From the NCBI RefSeq assembly GCF_009389715.1, contig NC_052404.1, positions 9,866,480-9,930,479 of the forward strand: 64,000 bases of DNA. The letters run 5' to 3'. The position numbers and the translations under genes were made by a program. The notes beneath the pieces were generated by a model that worked only from the letters and a program-made list of their open reading frames with translations, searched no databases and had not been told where the DNA came from. Origin of the DNA: Phoenix dactylifera (taxonomy: Eukaryota; Streptophyta; Magnoliopsida; Arecales; Arecaceae). Below, one piece after another: positions 1-11,408 of the stretch (its first letter is position 1; the number at the start of each line of letters is the position of its first letter).

Positions 1-2704
1 TCTGGGTGAAACCAAAATTGACTTACAAATCATTATTTCAGATTGATCTCCCTTCTAATGATAAATAAATTCTATGTAATGATGCATTTTCCTTCCCTGC
101 CAAGAAAAAAAGAGGGACTTGTTTCACTTGGGTTCACATATAGGCACTTCCCTTATTATGACAGCAATGGCTAAAAGAAGGCATCATTTTTCCAATTCAA
201 AACTGTGAACTTCCTCTTTCCCAAGGGCAATAATTATTTAGATCCAATGCCCGAACTGATCCACACAATTTAAGATAGAAAAGGCAGTTTCAATTGCTAT
301 GCCGCATCAAAAGAAGGGGAAAATATAAACAATTATCTCTTGGAATGTCCTTCCATGCCCTAAATCTTTCACATTGTGATGCCCTTCCACATGGACCTTT
401 AATCTTTATCCAGGATTGACAATGTAATTGCATTAAACTTGCTCTGGTAGACAGAAGTCAAAGAAAATCATCTCAGGGAAAAGAGTTAAATGCAAGCAAC
501 ACTTACAATTTTTTTTTCTAAAACAAGGGCCAATATCATATCCACCATTCCAACAACAAGGCTTTTACTCAGATAAATATTCTTCACATACAATAGTTGG
601 TACCCCTTCCTGAAGGAAAAAACAATTTCTACGATCACCATCTTTAACAAGAATGCCTAATACAGAGTTTCGTACCCTCTTCACATACCCGAACAATGAA
701 TAGAATTCCTTTGCAAACCCTCGGTATCTTTATTCTTTTGAAGAAAATTAGCACCAATCCTATCATTAGTTGCATTATCATCCTCCTTGACATGCATAAA
801 CTATCATTCAGAGAAGCTTATGATCTTGAACCTCAGCCAAAACAATTCTTGATCCATAAACACATTGACAATCTCAATAGATGAACGAAGTAGCATGACC
901 ATACCACATCCCGCTTTCTCAATAAGGTCAGAGAAACAGATTTTTTCTCATTTTATCAATTCAATCATTGACATGCATCACCCATATCCCGCTTTCTCAG
1001 TAAGGTCCGAGTAAGAGAGTTTTTCTCATTTTATCAATTCGATCATTAAAATGCATCATCTAATAGTTCCAGTGCCTTCTTAATTTTACCTTAACATCTT
1101 TAAATAACAACAATGGAAAAACAAAAGATTACCCTTTTAAGTTTATAGCCTCATTCATAGCCATTGGTTGAACAATAGATGATTCCAGTTAATATTGTGG
1201 TAACATTATAACAAAAAGAAATCATATTTGAAATTTTTTCAGTTATTTTTTTCTAGCCCATCCAAACATTGGATATCTGAGTCCAACAAAAGAAGGCCTT
1301 TTTGAAGGTAAAATTGAATAGGTCCCTGAAATTTGAAACATAGTACAACTGCTAATTGCAAAGTTTCCCATGGAATGAGCAATAGAGAATGAAAAGACCA
1401 CTTGCAAGCATAGCAAGCACATTCTCATCAGCACCTTCAATATTACCAATGCCTGTTCAAGAGCATTTCTTCTTGCATATATAGAACAAACATGCAAATC
1501 AAGAAAGTTTCGAAAACGTAAATCATGATGCATGATGTCAAAGATGTGTTACACTGTCACTCTTTAAACATGATTGAGATGGATAGTCATGATTACCCAA
1601 TCTAGACAGTCCATAAATGAACTCTAAAACCAGCTATCTTGAACTGTATGATTTGTCCAATCACTGGACAACTCCATGGCAGATCAAGGATCAATAATTG
1701 TGATCAGATGGAATCTGACTTTTCTCCATGATGGTGCATCTACAATGCAAGACTGCTGTTAAACATGGTAAGAAGCACCACATCACAAAATTTGTTACCT
1801 AAAAACCATGATCTACATTGGCATATGTATCGACAAGAACCTATATCCACCAAGTATCCGTCAAACTAATCTAAATTGCAACATCAGCTGATATGCAAAG
1901 ATACAGGAGCCTTCATACTAACCAGATTAAAACCCACTGGAAATGTCAAGTTTGCCTGGGATTTTTTATTTTTTTCGTAATGTTAATTTATGGCCTGAGG
2001 ATTTTTCCGATAATGCCATGTAAGTGTCTGCTAATGTTAAGCAATCTAAACTCAAAACTCATTAGGAAAATGAGGTCTAATTTTGGTAAATCCAGATTTG
2101 TTTTCAGATTTCAGGTCAGAGATGGATCCAAACTGGAGAATCCTATGCGGTCTATTCAATTCATTACGATCCTATTCCATAAGTTATGCGACACAAGGAC
2201 AACAGCAAGAGTTCATTCCGGCTTATAATCGCTAGTCCTGGTGGCAGACGTCTGAAATAAAGTTACACTATCACTTGCCATCTGGTCAGGCTGGTCACTT
2301 ACTTTGTAAAACTGCACACCTTTAATGTGTTAGACCTTGTAAAACATAACCCTAAAGTTCAGCACCACAGTAATCAAAAGAATTTTATTTAGTTTCCGAC
2401 TAGCATTATTTCATTGCTTCCCCCCATCTCCAACTCCAAAATATATGTAGAATTCAATACATGACATATCTTTCTTGAAACCCATCAAAGATCGCTACAC
2501 CTGAAACAATCGAGTTCTGTGAGGAACCCTAAAGAAACCAGTAGAAGACTACGTAACGATCAAAGAACTGAAAAAAGTTTAATAGAGAAGCGCGGCAAAG
2601 ATTTAGGTGAAAAAACAAGAAACCAAGGAAAACCTTAAAGAACCGAATCATTTTGACAGAAGAAGTAGCCATAAGAAAGAAAGAAAAATGAAGAAGGGGC
2701 TTGC
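1..2704 (-). other. Intron 1 of SFC1 (incomplete), with a tandem duplication
   Basis: This AT-rich stretch has no convincing exon on either strand and is best read as the large first intron of the carrier gene. Short open frames here match no family I know. The only clear structure is a tandem duplication at 908-1058. Confidence 0.6.
908..1058. repeat. Tandem duplication, period about 78 bp, two copies
   Basis: Copy 1 starts at 908 and copy 2 at 986. Both begin ATCCCGCTTTCTCA and contain TTTCTCATTTTATCAATTC followed by ATCATT and ATGCATCA. The copies differ by a few substitutions and small indels. Confidence 0.8.
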
Positions 2705-3166
2705 CTCAAAGGGGGTGACGATGACGAGGGCCTCGAGGACACCAGCGCCGAAGCCGGAGAGGACGCGGCCGCGGTTGGAGAGGTGACCGGTGGAGGAGTC
2801 CTTGAAGGCAGACTGGAAGAGGGCGTTGGAGCCCATGCGGAGGGCGTACTTGAGGGTGAGGTGGGTGGCGAAGGGGGTGAGCCCCTTCCAGAGCGCCCGT
2901 ACCCCCTCCGTCCGCACCACCGTCGCCCCGCAATGCGCGATCCCCCGGTAGTTCCCGGACCGGTCCAGCTGCAGCCGCGTCTTGATCACGTCGATCGGCT
3001 GCAGGCAGCACGCCTCCACGACCCCCCCCAGGGACCCCGACACCGCCCTCATGTACGGTGGGATCGACTCCCTCCGCGCCCTCCACTCTTCCTCCGCCGC
3101 CTCGGCCTTCCGTCCTCCTCCACCACCGTCCCCGGCGGAGGACTCTCGTCCGCCCGCTGGAGCCAT
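2705..3166 (-). CDS. SFC1: Mitochondrial succinate/fumarate carrier, first coding exon (partial)
   Basis: The exon encodes 154 residues of a mitochondrial carrier family protein of the SFC1 type, which exchanges succinate and fumarate (or related dicarboxylates) across the inner mitochondrial membrane. After a glycine- and charge-rich N-terminus it has the first carrier repeat with the signature PIDVIKTRLQLD at about residues 57-68. The second repeat starts at the 3' end of the exon with VIVTPFE, which in homologues continues as VVKIRLQQQ. The ATG at 3164-3166 is the first in frame and lies in a GC-rich context. The frame reaches GAG at 2705, followed on the minus strand by GCAAGC, so the intron appears to use a GC donor. 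No GT donor fits there. I found no later exons down to position 1, so intron 1 exceeds 2.7 kb and the gene leaves the window. Family assignment is strong; SFC1 identity rests on recalled homologues. Confidence 0.85.
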
Positions 3167-4345
3167 CAGGGACGAAGGGGGCGGCGGTGAGGGGAGAGAG
3201 AGTACAAAGAAAGAAAAAAGGAGGAGGATTTCCAGCAGCCTGTAGAGTTACGGGGACTTAATAACTTTCTAGGGATCAGGACCGTTGGTCTCACACCCGC
3301 TATTATGTTTGAACGGCTACCATTCGGCAAGAGATGCGGACCTCGCGGAGTTTTTTCAATGCGAACTCTTGATCCGCCGCTTATATCGATTTTGGGAATA
3401 AAAAAGGACAGCAGAGCGGGAGTCCGCATAAAATTTAAACATGGAGAGATTGTCCGGTAATTTGTCTCGCACGCAAAAGAACGACACGACGAAACTCGCA
3501 AACGAATATCAGTCTTCGTTTTCCTAGTTAGAAAAAATTATAGACTCGTTTGGTTTACCGAAAAAAAAAAATCTAACCCTAGCATCGCTCATTACAAGAG
3601 GAGTTCGATTTCTCGCCGGCGCTCCGGTCTGCAAGGGCATCGTCTTTGAATACCTTGTTGCTTAGGCTTAGGGTTTCGAGGGAGCCCTTGCAAGAAAGAG
3701 GGATCCGGAAAGGCGAGTACACCAAAGAGTTCGCAATCGCAACAGAGAAAGATATTGTTCCTTATAGCCGTCCTTTCCCCTCATGGAGGCGACCTTTTAT
3801 ATCTCTAGGGTTGGAGAATTGTATGGACCATACAAGCATGCATTTAGTTCCGCATTGATTGATCGAAGAGATATTAGGTTCTTATATAGGATTAAGAATT
3901 TAAAAAAAAATATCTTTCGGCTAGCTTTTGTATAAATTTCTGAATTGTTATGAATGATATTATAATAAACTCGACCCATAACTTATATGAACTAGAAGAT
4001 ACTGCTATGAATCGTGGTGCTTGTAATTAAATTTTTAAAACTATGTAGACTAAGAAAAAGTCAGATGATAGCTTCTAAACGAAATGAAGAGCGGTGACAC
4101 GAATAACAATGAATTAGCTGAAGAAATGGCATAATTTTTGGTTATTGGTCAATTTGTGAATTCCAATTTTTGCTATTTCAATGGGTTGAGATGATTTGTT
4201 GATTGCATTTTTGCGGACAGCCGGGAGACCAAGATATAAAAAAAGAGAGTAATAGAATTTCGGAGTTGACCATTGGAGGAGAGGGCGGGTTAAGTAACAG
4301 TTAGAGGCCCCAAGAAGGGGAACAAACATTATGCCACTGGGTTCG

Positions 4346-4379
<34 letters not shown>

Positions 4380-6030
4380 GTAAAAACGGCATTTCATCTA
4401 GCTCCAAGTTAAGTTTTTTTTTTTTCCTCCGCCTGACATGAACCATGCTAACTTGTGCTAAATCGCTTCACTTGCGACCAAACTGCCTTAATGCATGCTG
4501 CCTGAACCAAACCATGCACATTTATACCCGTCCTGAACGAACCTTCACTCCGATAATTGTTGTGTAATTGTACATCAGGTCCTCGTTTATTTTCTTCTCG
4601 GTATATGTGTAGCTGGCACGGAGAGATACAACCACTAAACTTGAACCCAATTGGTTCGGGAAACATTGGAGTGGGGAGCTGCCTGGCTATGGGATTTCTA
4701 GAAAAGCTTATGATACATGCTTCAATCGGCAAATTATCAATAGATTAAAGGCTTTGTTGATGATGAATTTCTAGCTCCATGATGGTGTCAAGATCTTCCT
4801 TGATAACAAAAATCGTCTATTGGTACGTTTCATATATAATTCCATGTGATCCTCGATAAAATCTTCTGATGGACCAATATAATGATATCAAAAGATTTTT
4901 TCTCCCCGATGTGTATGGAACCTAGATAGAACTAGCTTCTTCAAATCATTTGATTGCCATCACTGTTAATATGGTTGCATCTTGGGGATCAAGAATCCAG
5001 ACTCCCTCTCTTTTTTCTTTTGTTGCTGTTGGGATAAAAGCTTGAGTTCTATTTTTGTAGATGATAAAGGAGTGTCATGTTAGTTTTGACCCACATGACC
5101 ATAACATGGTCAGTTACTGGATGGTTATAGTAACTGACTCCTAAAAAAATGGAAGCTTCCATATCCTTGATAGTAGGATATACGAATGGGTCTCTCCCTC
5201 TGCCTATTAGAAATTCATAGAACCTGTCTCCACCCCGGGTGTGATTAATGCGGGTGTCAAGAGGGAGAAACAAGTTTTGATCGTTCAGTCATCCATGGAT
5301 TCAGGTACGCTACCCTTTCATGATTTGTTTATGATCCTATTTACAGATTTTACATATCGCACCAAGTTGCGCAGGCACAAGTATGCAACATTCTAATTAA
5401 ACTTATTCCTTTTTTTTGCTTTTTTTTTTTAAAAAAATCTATTCCTTTATGGATTGCTATTCAGTGGAGGTAGAGATGAACAGGGCAATTTATTTGGCTC
5501 ATCTCCGCAGATACCCAGAGATGGAAGAGGAGAGCGGACAACGAGGCTCCACAACGAGGCTCCACATTTAGTGTGGAAGGTCCAGGTCCCACACTAAACG
5601 AATCCTACTACATATTAGCTCTCTCTCTCTCTCTCTGTTTTTTTTTTTGGTAAACCTATTAGCTCTCTCTTTCAAACACCGATTTCAACTCGTAATATAT
5701 GTGATGTAGTCTGAATTTGAAATCCAATTACAGCCTGACATGTGGCACACAGAATGATTTATTTCAACTGGAAGACATTGGATAAATCCGGACAAGGAGA
5801 CAGCCCTCTTCTCTATTTGGGACTTTTAAGAGTCCAACTCTATCAGAATCATGATTCCTCCTTTCAGAGGACCCAGGTACACATCACTCATCTCACGTAA
5901 ACTATTCCACTATTTTTCAGGCATTTCGACATGTTAACTGATGGGTTCGATTCGAGGTGTGGCCAATAAAAGATCGTAAAGGACTCCTTTGGAGAGTCAC
6001 CAAGCCAAACTTATCCACTGCCGACCAACA
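3167..6030. other. Intergenic region between SFC1 and the Em gene
   Basis: About 3167-3250 is the purine-rich SFC1 leader. The rest holds no supportable gene. It contains a copy of the dispersed TRIM-like repeat (about 3855-3975), a long poly-T run at 4351-4378, a CT microsatellite near 5619-5636 and short random open frames. Confidence 0.6.
3855..3975 (+). repeat. Dispersed TRIM-like/solo-LTR-like repeat, copy 1
   Basis: This is a short diverged member of a repeat family seen at least six times in the window. It has the recognisable order: GATCGAAGAGAT, a TATA-like TTATATAGGA, a run resembling AAGAATTTAAAAAA, TTTCGGCTAGCTTTT, and a 3' end near GAATTGTTAT. It is a fossil fragment. Confidence 0.5.
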
Positions 6031-6036
6031 CGCAGG

Positions 6037-6186
6037 CATGCAATCTCGTCTCTACTTTCGAAGTTTCACCGTTATACCAAACGTGTCACCGCGACATTTC
6101 TCACCCCCTCCCGTTCCTCCGCGTCTACCCATAACGTGGCGCCATGCATGTCCTTCCACCTCCCACCGCCCTCCACCCTTATAAGT
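6037..6186 (+). promoter_or_regulatory. Seed/ABA-type promoter of the Em gene: RY elements, two ABREs, TATA box
   Basis: Upstream of the Em ATG are an RY core CATGCA at 6037-6042, an ABRE ACGTGTC at 6081-6087, a second ABRE ACGTGGC at 6134-6140, a full RY repeat CATGCATG at 6143-6150, and a TATA-like TATAAGT at 6180-6186. ABRE plus RY spacing of this kind is the classic target of ABI5-type bZIP and ABI3/VP1-type B3 factors in seed maturation genes. The motifs are seen directly; factor binding is inferred from the Em family. Confidence 0.75.
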
Positions 6187-6314
6187 AACCACTCCAACTC
6201 CCTGCGTCGAACACAGGAAAGTTGAGTCAAGTCGCTGGACATCAGATTAAATACGTCTTCCTTTCTTTCGCTTGGTTTTCAGAGAGTGAGCAGTGCTTTG
6301 TAAGAGCCAAGAGA

Positions 6315-6730
6315 ATGGCAACTGAGCAGGAGAGGGCTGAGCTCGATGCCAGGGCGAAGCAAGGAGAGACTGTGGTCCCAGGTGGGGACCGGAGGTAAGA
6401 GCCTTGAGGCCCAAGAGCATTTGGCTGAAGGTATGTTAGAAGTCTCAAGCATTTGATAACTCTTTTGCAATGCCGAAAAAAGGGGGGTTTGGTTGACGTT
6501 TATGCTGTTATCTGGTGAGACTTCTAACATCTATCATCCTCTTCTTATGCTGTTATTTGGTGAGAGTTCTAGGTCGTAGCCGTGGAGGGCAAACGAGGAG
6601 GGAGCAGCTGGGGACGGAGGGATACCGGGAGATGGGCCGCAAGGGCGGGATCAGCACCATGGACGAGTCCGGAGGGGAGCGAGCAGCCCGTGAAGGGATC
6701 GATATCGACGGGTCCAAGTTTAGGCCTTAA
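6315..6730 (+). CDS. Em: Em protein (group 1 LEA), two exons, with a frameshift in exon 1
   Basis: Em proteins are small, very hydrophilic late-embryogenesis proteins that protect desiccating seeds. Exon 1 (6315-6430) starts [20 protein letters not shown]; exon 2 (6573-6730) carries [17 protein letters not shown], the [19 protein letters not shown] segment and the ending [10 protein letters not shown]. The 142-bp intron has GT at 6431 and AG at 6571-6572. In exon 1, after VVPGG, the run GGGG at 6384-6387 is one base longer than the family codons allow. The literal frame ends at TAA 6396-6398 after 27 codons. Past the extra G the expected [15 protein letters not shown] follows without other damage, and exon 2 is intact. 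Without the extra base the product would be 90 aa, the normal family length. Either this is a recent null allele or pseudogene, or a sequence error. The promoter motifs look intact. Confidence 0.9.
6502..6571 (+). repeat. 25-bp direct repeat in the Em intron
   Basis: ATGCTGTTATCTGGTGAGAC followed by TTCTA at about 6502-6526 recurs with two changes at about 6547-6571, just before the splice acceptor. The second copy supplies the acceptor region. Confidence 0.7.
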
Positions 6731-6813
6731 TTAGAGCTGCTGTGTCTCGACTGTAGGGGCGTGGACTAATAGGATATGGTTTAATTGTAGTTGGAAGTCG
6801 GTAGCAGGGTTTA

Positions 6814-6930
6814 TAGTTTGTGTTTGCGTCGAGCTGGTGTCGTTGGGTTTCCTTTGTTTGGTGCTGAGTTTGTTTAGTTTGTGTTTGCGTCGAGTTGGTG
6901 TCGTCGGGTTGCCTGTTTGGTGTTGGGTTT
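6814..6930 (+). repeat. Tandem duplication, period 61 bp, downstream of Em
   Basis: Two copies start at 6814 and 6875 with TAGTTTGTGTTTGCGTCGAG and continue with a GT-rich segment. They lie within 200 bp of the Em stop codon, so probably in its 3' UTR or just after it. Confidence 0.75.
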
Positions 6931-8102
6931 ATGTGGTGGTAGGGTTTTAGCAGGCATCTTGAGCCTCGTGAGCCTTGAACGTGACTTGCTGCGCTTGGTT
7001 TTAATGCACTGATAGTGTGACTTGTTGCTTGGTTCTAATGCACTGATAGTGTGTATAGTGTATCTAATCCACTCTCTCTCGTATCCAAGGCAATGGCTCA
7101 ACGCTTTGTGCATCTCGGCTGCATAGATACAGTTTTATATTTGATGTCAAGCATGGGTTAAACGTATCCTTTACATATCCTGCACTGAGTTTACCATATT
7201 TCCCAGTGTTTAGCCAAACACTGCATTGCAAATTGGTCCAGATTGATGGTCGAACGAGTCATTTCTAGTTCATATGCAACCAAATATATACTATCAGGCG
7301 AAGGTTCGCTGTGAACACACCATATTCAAGTTTTGATTTCTGAACCTGCGATTAGGCTCGAGTTTGGGGTGATAATCCATCTCCTCCCCCTTGCCTATTC
7401 TGATCGAATTCAGTTTGATCCATTGCCATCCTCCTCTGAACCCAGCCTATTTGATAAGCTGGTAATCATATATATCAATCCATGTATAATCTAAATTTAT
7501 TTATTTCCAACCTAAACAACTGATTTGTCTCAGATTCAGTGGTCCAGTCAAGAACAACCGCCCGTGCTTTCCCAGATAGCCCAAACTGATCCTCTCATCA
7601 TTGCATGGATTAATAAGATGAAGAAAATCTAGAAACCGTTCTTTACTTTTAACCGGGCTTTGGTTCTCAACTCGAGATTTCGGCCACAGCGAACGTAGTA
7701 AGCTTGATCAGATGAGGCGAGAGATTAGGAGCTGATGGTAGGTCAGATAAGATGCCATAGGGTCTTACGGATTTAGAGATGGTTATCCATTTCCAGGCTC
7801 CTAATGAGATGACCAAGCTTTGACCAACTTGATGTTTGGAGCAACGGCTACTTGACTAACTCGTCATAAGTTGGTCATTAGTAAGCCACGTGGCAAGAAA
7901 ATGGACCGTGATAAAGAATTACAAGAGGGACAAACTCTGAGCAACTGCATGCAATAGAGTCTTCTAGCGAATTAGCTAGATAGGGTTCATCTGGCAACAC
8001 AACTTTCTTTTACGCGGCCCTTCAAAAAAAAAAAAAACTCTCTTTTTCTTAATTTCTCTTTTAAACTCGGAGTTGAGTTTAATGTTATATCAAACTTCGA
8101 TT

Positions 8103-8215
8103 CGAGGCTCATCCCAGTGGTCACAACCATATGCTTAGCCATTAGAGTTCCGGAGATTGAATCTTCTTTGGTGCATATTTGAACCTGGGTAATTAAAGTT
8201 TCAATCTCCATCCGG
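8103..8215 (+). mobile_element. Possible tRNA-derived SINE fragment
   Basis: CCCAGTGGTCAC near 8113 resembles a pol III box A region, and GAGATTGAATC near 8153-8163 resembles a box B, with spacing compatible with a SINE head. I see no clear poly-A tail or target duplication, so this is tentative. Confidence 0.25.
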
Positions 8216-9445
8216 AGATTAAAGTTTCTCTTAAAAAGAGTCGTGGACTTCTATGCAATATCAAGATCTCTGGTCTGAACTAATCTGCTTGGATACAGCG
8301 GGACTATATCAACGAGCTTGTCTTTGGACAGCAATATATTCGTATCAGGTTATGGCTAGTCAGCAATACATTGTTCTCCTTGATGGGTAAGTGAAACAAA
8401 CTACAAATATACTACGGGATTTGGTTTCAGATAATCGAGCAACACACACTAAATTTTCTCTAAGCTAAATTTCTAATAAGTTGGGCCCCTGCAAATGGCA
8501 TTGTTTTTTTTTTGTTGTTGTTGATGAAATGGATATATCACCCTTCTTTTGTTTATATAAGCTTGTACACAGAGAAGAAAATGATTTTTTACGTAACACT
8601 CGAGATTGATTGTTTTTTTCACAAATGACATTGTTTGTTGCACAGATACATCATCCCATGAGAGCATCTTATCAAGCCCACTGTATCTGGTCCTCCTTCC
8701 AAGTTAAAACATGGATACCACAGCCAAAGGTCTGGTCTTTTTTAAGAAACTTTATAATCGCTTAGCTTTCTCCATAATCTATAATACATAAATCAGGCAA
8801 AATACCACTATGGTTGCAAGGATCTCAATCTTAATACGCAACCTATCCTATTCCATGAACACCTTACTCGTCCCTGCCAATCTGGGGGAGGCCTTTTCGC
8901 TTTGAATATTTTTTTTAATGAGAGGCTAAGAAAGAGCTTTCATGATTGATAAGCAGAGAAAAGGAGAACCACAGACTAAGTTTGGTACCTTTTTTCTTTG
9001 CTTTTTTTTTTTTGGGTTCATGGGTTAGGATTCGTAGATTTCATGCTAGCCAAATCCACCCCAACATATTCTAAGTTATCCCTTAAAACCAATGGGTTTT
9101 GCCGGGCGCTGCGTCGCTTTTGGGCACCCTTTCGGTTTATAGTTACAGCCGGTGGAAAACGGCGCCGTCACAAAGGAAAGAAAAGGCCAACTTAATTAAT
9201 GGCAAACAAGCACGGGCAGCCACCATCCAAATATTATTCGTAGACCGCTGTCACCAACTAAATCCGATTCTTGTGGCCCACAAGAACAAAAGGAACAAAG
9301 GATGATGAAAGAAAAGCAAGGGAACGCTATATCGCACAACCATGGCGCATCGATGAAGGAAAAGGACCTTAGGCCTCTTTACTATTTCCATCTCCTTCAC
9401 AAGAATCTACAAATTGATTGACTATTATGAATCAATTCACCGTGA

Positions 9446-9488
9446 ATCTAGGATGAAATAAATCCACCTAAAATGTTTCATCCTAGAT
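9446..9488. repeat. Perfect 13-bp inverted repeat, 17-nt loop
   Basis: ATCTAGGATGAAA at 9446-9458 is the exact reverse complement of TTTCATCCTAGAT at 9476-9488. It may be the core of a small foldback element. Confidence 0.7.
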
Positions 9489-9682
9489 CTAGGATGGATT
9501 TTATCAACATAATAATTTCTTCTCCTTTTTTCATTTCCCTGCCTCCTTTGTAGCATCTTAGAAAGCAGGAATCATTTTTGTATATTATTGTGAAAGAAGC
9601 ATCTCTTGCAGCACTATGCAACCTTAATCTCTTCTACGCTACTGCATTCGTTTAATTAATTCATGGGAGACAAAGCATATGC

Positions 9683-9800
9683 TTTTAGTAACTAACTTGC
9701 TTAGTCCAATGCCATATCATACTCCGAATTTAGGGCGTGACATGGTAATCCAAAAATTATGGATTTTAGTAACTAACTTGCTTAGTCCAATGCCATATCA
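9683..9800 (+). repeat. 37-bp exact direct repeat, period 81 bp
   Basis: A 37-base unit starting TTTTAGTAACTAACTTGCTT is present at 9683-9719 and again at 9764-9800 with no change that I can see, indicating a recent local duplication. Confidence 0.8.
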
Positions 9801-10491
9801 CATGGCCTCATTTATACAGTATAATGATGCTATAACATGTTGGCCATGTTACATGTAAGTTTTATGCTAGGGTCATAGTTTAGAATTCCCCGTTAAAGTG
9901 AATTCTTAAGTTTATTGGATGCCATGGATGTATCTAAATTAAAAAACAAGAACTATTAATGTGAGTTTGATAGCACCATAATGAAATATGTAATTTATTT
10001 ATCTCTTATCTCTACAACAGTAAACTTATCACATTTCGACCTAGATATGGAGATAAGGCTAGATTAAAGTGCTTTTTATCAATTCATTGGAGGCAGTACC
10101 ACGAGCAATTGACAGCAGCATCAGAAACAGTCCAAGATGCCGTGCTTTCCTAAGCAACGCTGGCACCAATCGCCGATTCCGCTCGTGCACCCATGCTCAA
10201 CACGAGCATATATTACTAACGGAACCCAACCTAATAATTGGAAGCGGCACAAACAAATAATGGGAACAACTAAGCGCCCAGCGGAATGGCACTCACTGCC
10301 GCATCGGATTCCAGCCCAACTCGAACGCGATCTCCCGAGTTTGGGATTCTTTTTCCCTCCGTTAAATCTCCACCGCTGGTTACGGAGATCGAACTTGGAT
10401 CGACGGGCGATGATTTATCCGGATTGGACCGGACCAAGGTAGAATTTTCCGCGATGGAGACCATGAAAAGATTCTCACCCTTCGCCCCGTC

Positions 10492-10499
10492 TATAAATA
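10492..10499 (+). promoter_or_regulatory. TATA box upstream of the AMPD exon
   Basis: TATAAATA lies 97 bp upstream of the ATG at 10589 in a pyrimidine-rich context, a canonical plant core promoter position. Confidence 0.65.
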
Positions 10500-10588
10500 G
10501 GCCCATCTTCCCCTCGTCCGAATGAATCAGATGCTGTTTCTCCATTCGCCACTCTTTCTTCTTCCCTGTGCTCTCTTCTTGCGAAGCG

Positions 10589-11071
10589 ATGGACGCATAC
10601 GCGCTCCACCTCGCCATGGCGGCGCTGGTCGGCGCTTCCTTCGTGGCCGTCTCGGCCTACTACATGCACCGCAAAACCCTTAGCCAGTTGCTGGAGTTCG
10701 CGCGGTCGGTGGAGCGCGAGCGAGCGGCCGCCGCCGGAGGCGGCCACGAGGACGGGGGAGTGGAGATGGATGGAGAGACCTACCGGAGGGCGTCCTTGCG
10801 GCGTGGAAAGCAAAAGCACCACCGCCGGAAGGGGGCGGGGTACTACCGCCGCCGCGGCGGGTCGACGTCTTCGCCGGACGTCATACTGGCGGCTGAGGTC
10901 GACGGGGAGAAGGAGGAGGAGGAGAAGCAGATGCGACTGGCGATTAAAGGGCCGTTCAGGGCGGCGGCGGGGCCCGCCGAGGACGACCACCGGAGCCTGC
11001 CTCGGCTCCACATGGTCTCGGAAGGTAATCGGGGATCACCAGAGTTTTTGTCTGGGTTCTCTCCGGAGTGA
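10589..11071 (+). CDS. AMPD: AMP deaminase N-terminal exon, apparently orphaned
   Basis: AMP deaminase (FAC1/AMPD) converts AMP to IMP. This exon encodes only its non-catalytic N-terminus. A membrane-anchor-like helix MAALVGASFVAVSAYYMH at about residues 10-27 is followed by RKTLSQLLEFARS, a basic/glycine-rich linker and LPRLHMVSEG. This order matches plant AMPD exon 1. In homologues the first exon ends after SEG; here GAAG at 11024 is followed by GTAATC, a usable donor in the expected phase (436 nt). If it is not spliced, the frame runs 14 further residues to a stop at 11069-11071, giving 160 aa. No catalytic-domain exon, with its metal-binding histidines, is present before the TBL gene at 14410. 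It is therefore a truncated copy with its promoter, an unusual very long intron, or an assembly break. The ATG at 10589 matches the family start. Confidence 0.75.
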   Translation: MDAYALHLAMAALVGASFVAVSAYYMHRKTLSQLLEFARSVERERAAAAGGGHEDGGVEMDGETYRRASLRRGKQKHHRRKGAGYYRRRGGSTSSPDVILAAEVDGEKEEEEKQMRLAIKGPFRAAAGPAEDDHRSLPRLHMVSEGNRGSPEFLSGFSPE

Positions 11072-11408
11072 GTTTGTTTTTTTCTACTTTTTCTCCCATT
11101 TCTTTTTTCTTTCTTTCTTTGATATTAGAAAATGGTGCGAATAATGTACACGATCTCTTTTAAGTAGTTAACAAATGAACATAATACCATCAAAATCTCT
11201 GATCAATCATATGTGTGCTTAAAAAAGTAGAAAGAAGTTGTTCGAGGGTATGTGACTGTAGACAATTATGAAGCACAATCTGTTTGAAGGTATTTGATAG
11301 CGTTTTCCCATACATGGTCTTTATGTTCTTGTAATGATTGCTATCACTCTTTCTAAAAGTTTTGTATCTTGCCAATGAGAGGAGATACTCTCTATAGCAA
11401 TTGGTTAA

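Larger units (their letters stand above)
6931..10480. other. Intergenic region between Em and the AMPD exon
   Basis: No supportable protein gene is seen. The region contains a possible SINE-like segment (about 8103-8215), a perfect 13-bp inverted repeat at 9446-9488 and a 37-bp direct repeat at 9683-9800. Short open frames look random. Confidence 0.6.

Noticed and set aside
2783-3261. Long plus-strand frames opposite the SFC1 exon
   Set aside because: They are antisense shadows of a GC-rich coding exon; the minus frame carries the carrier motifs.
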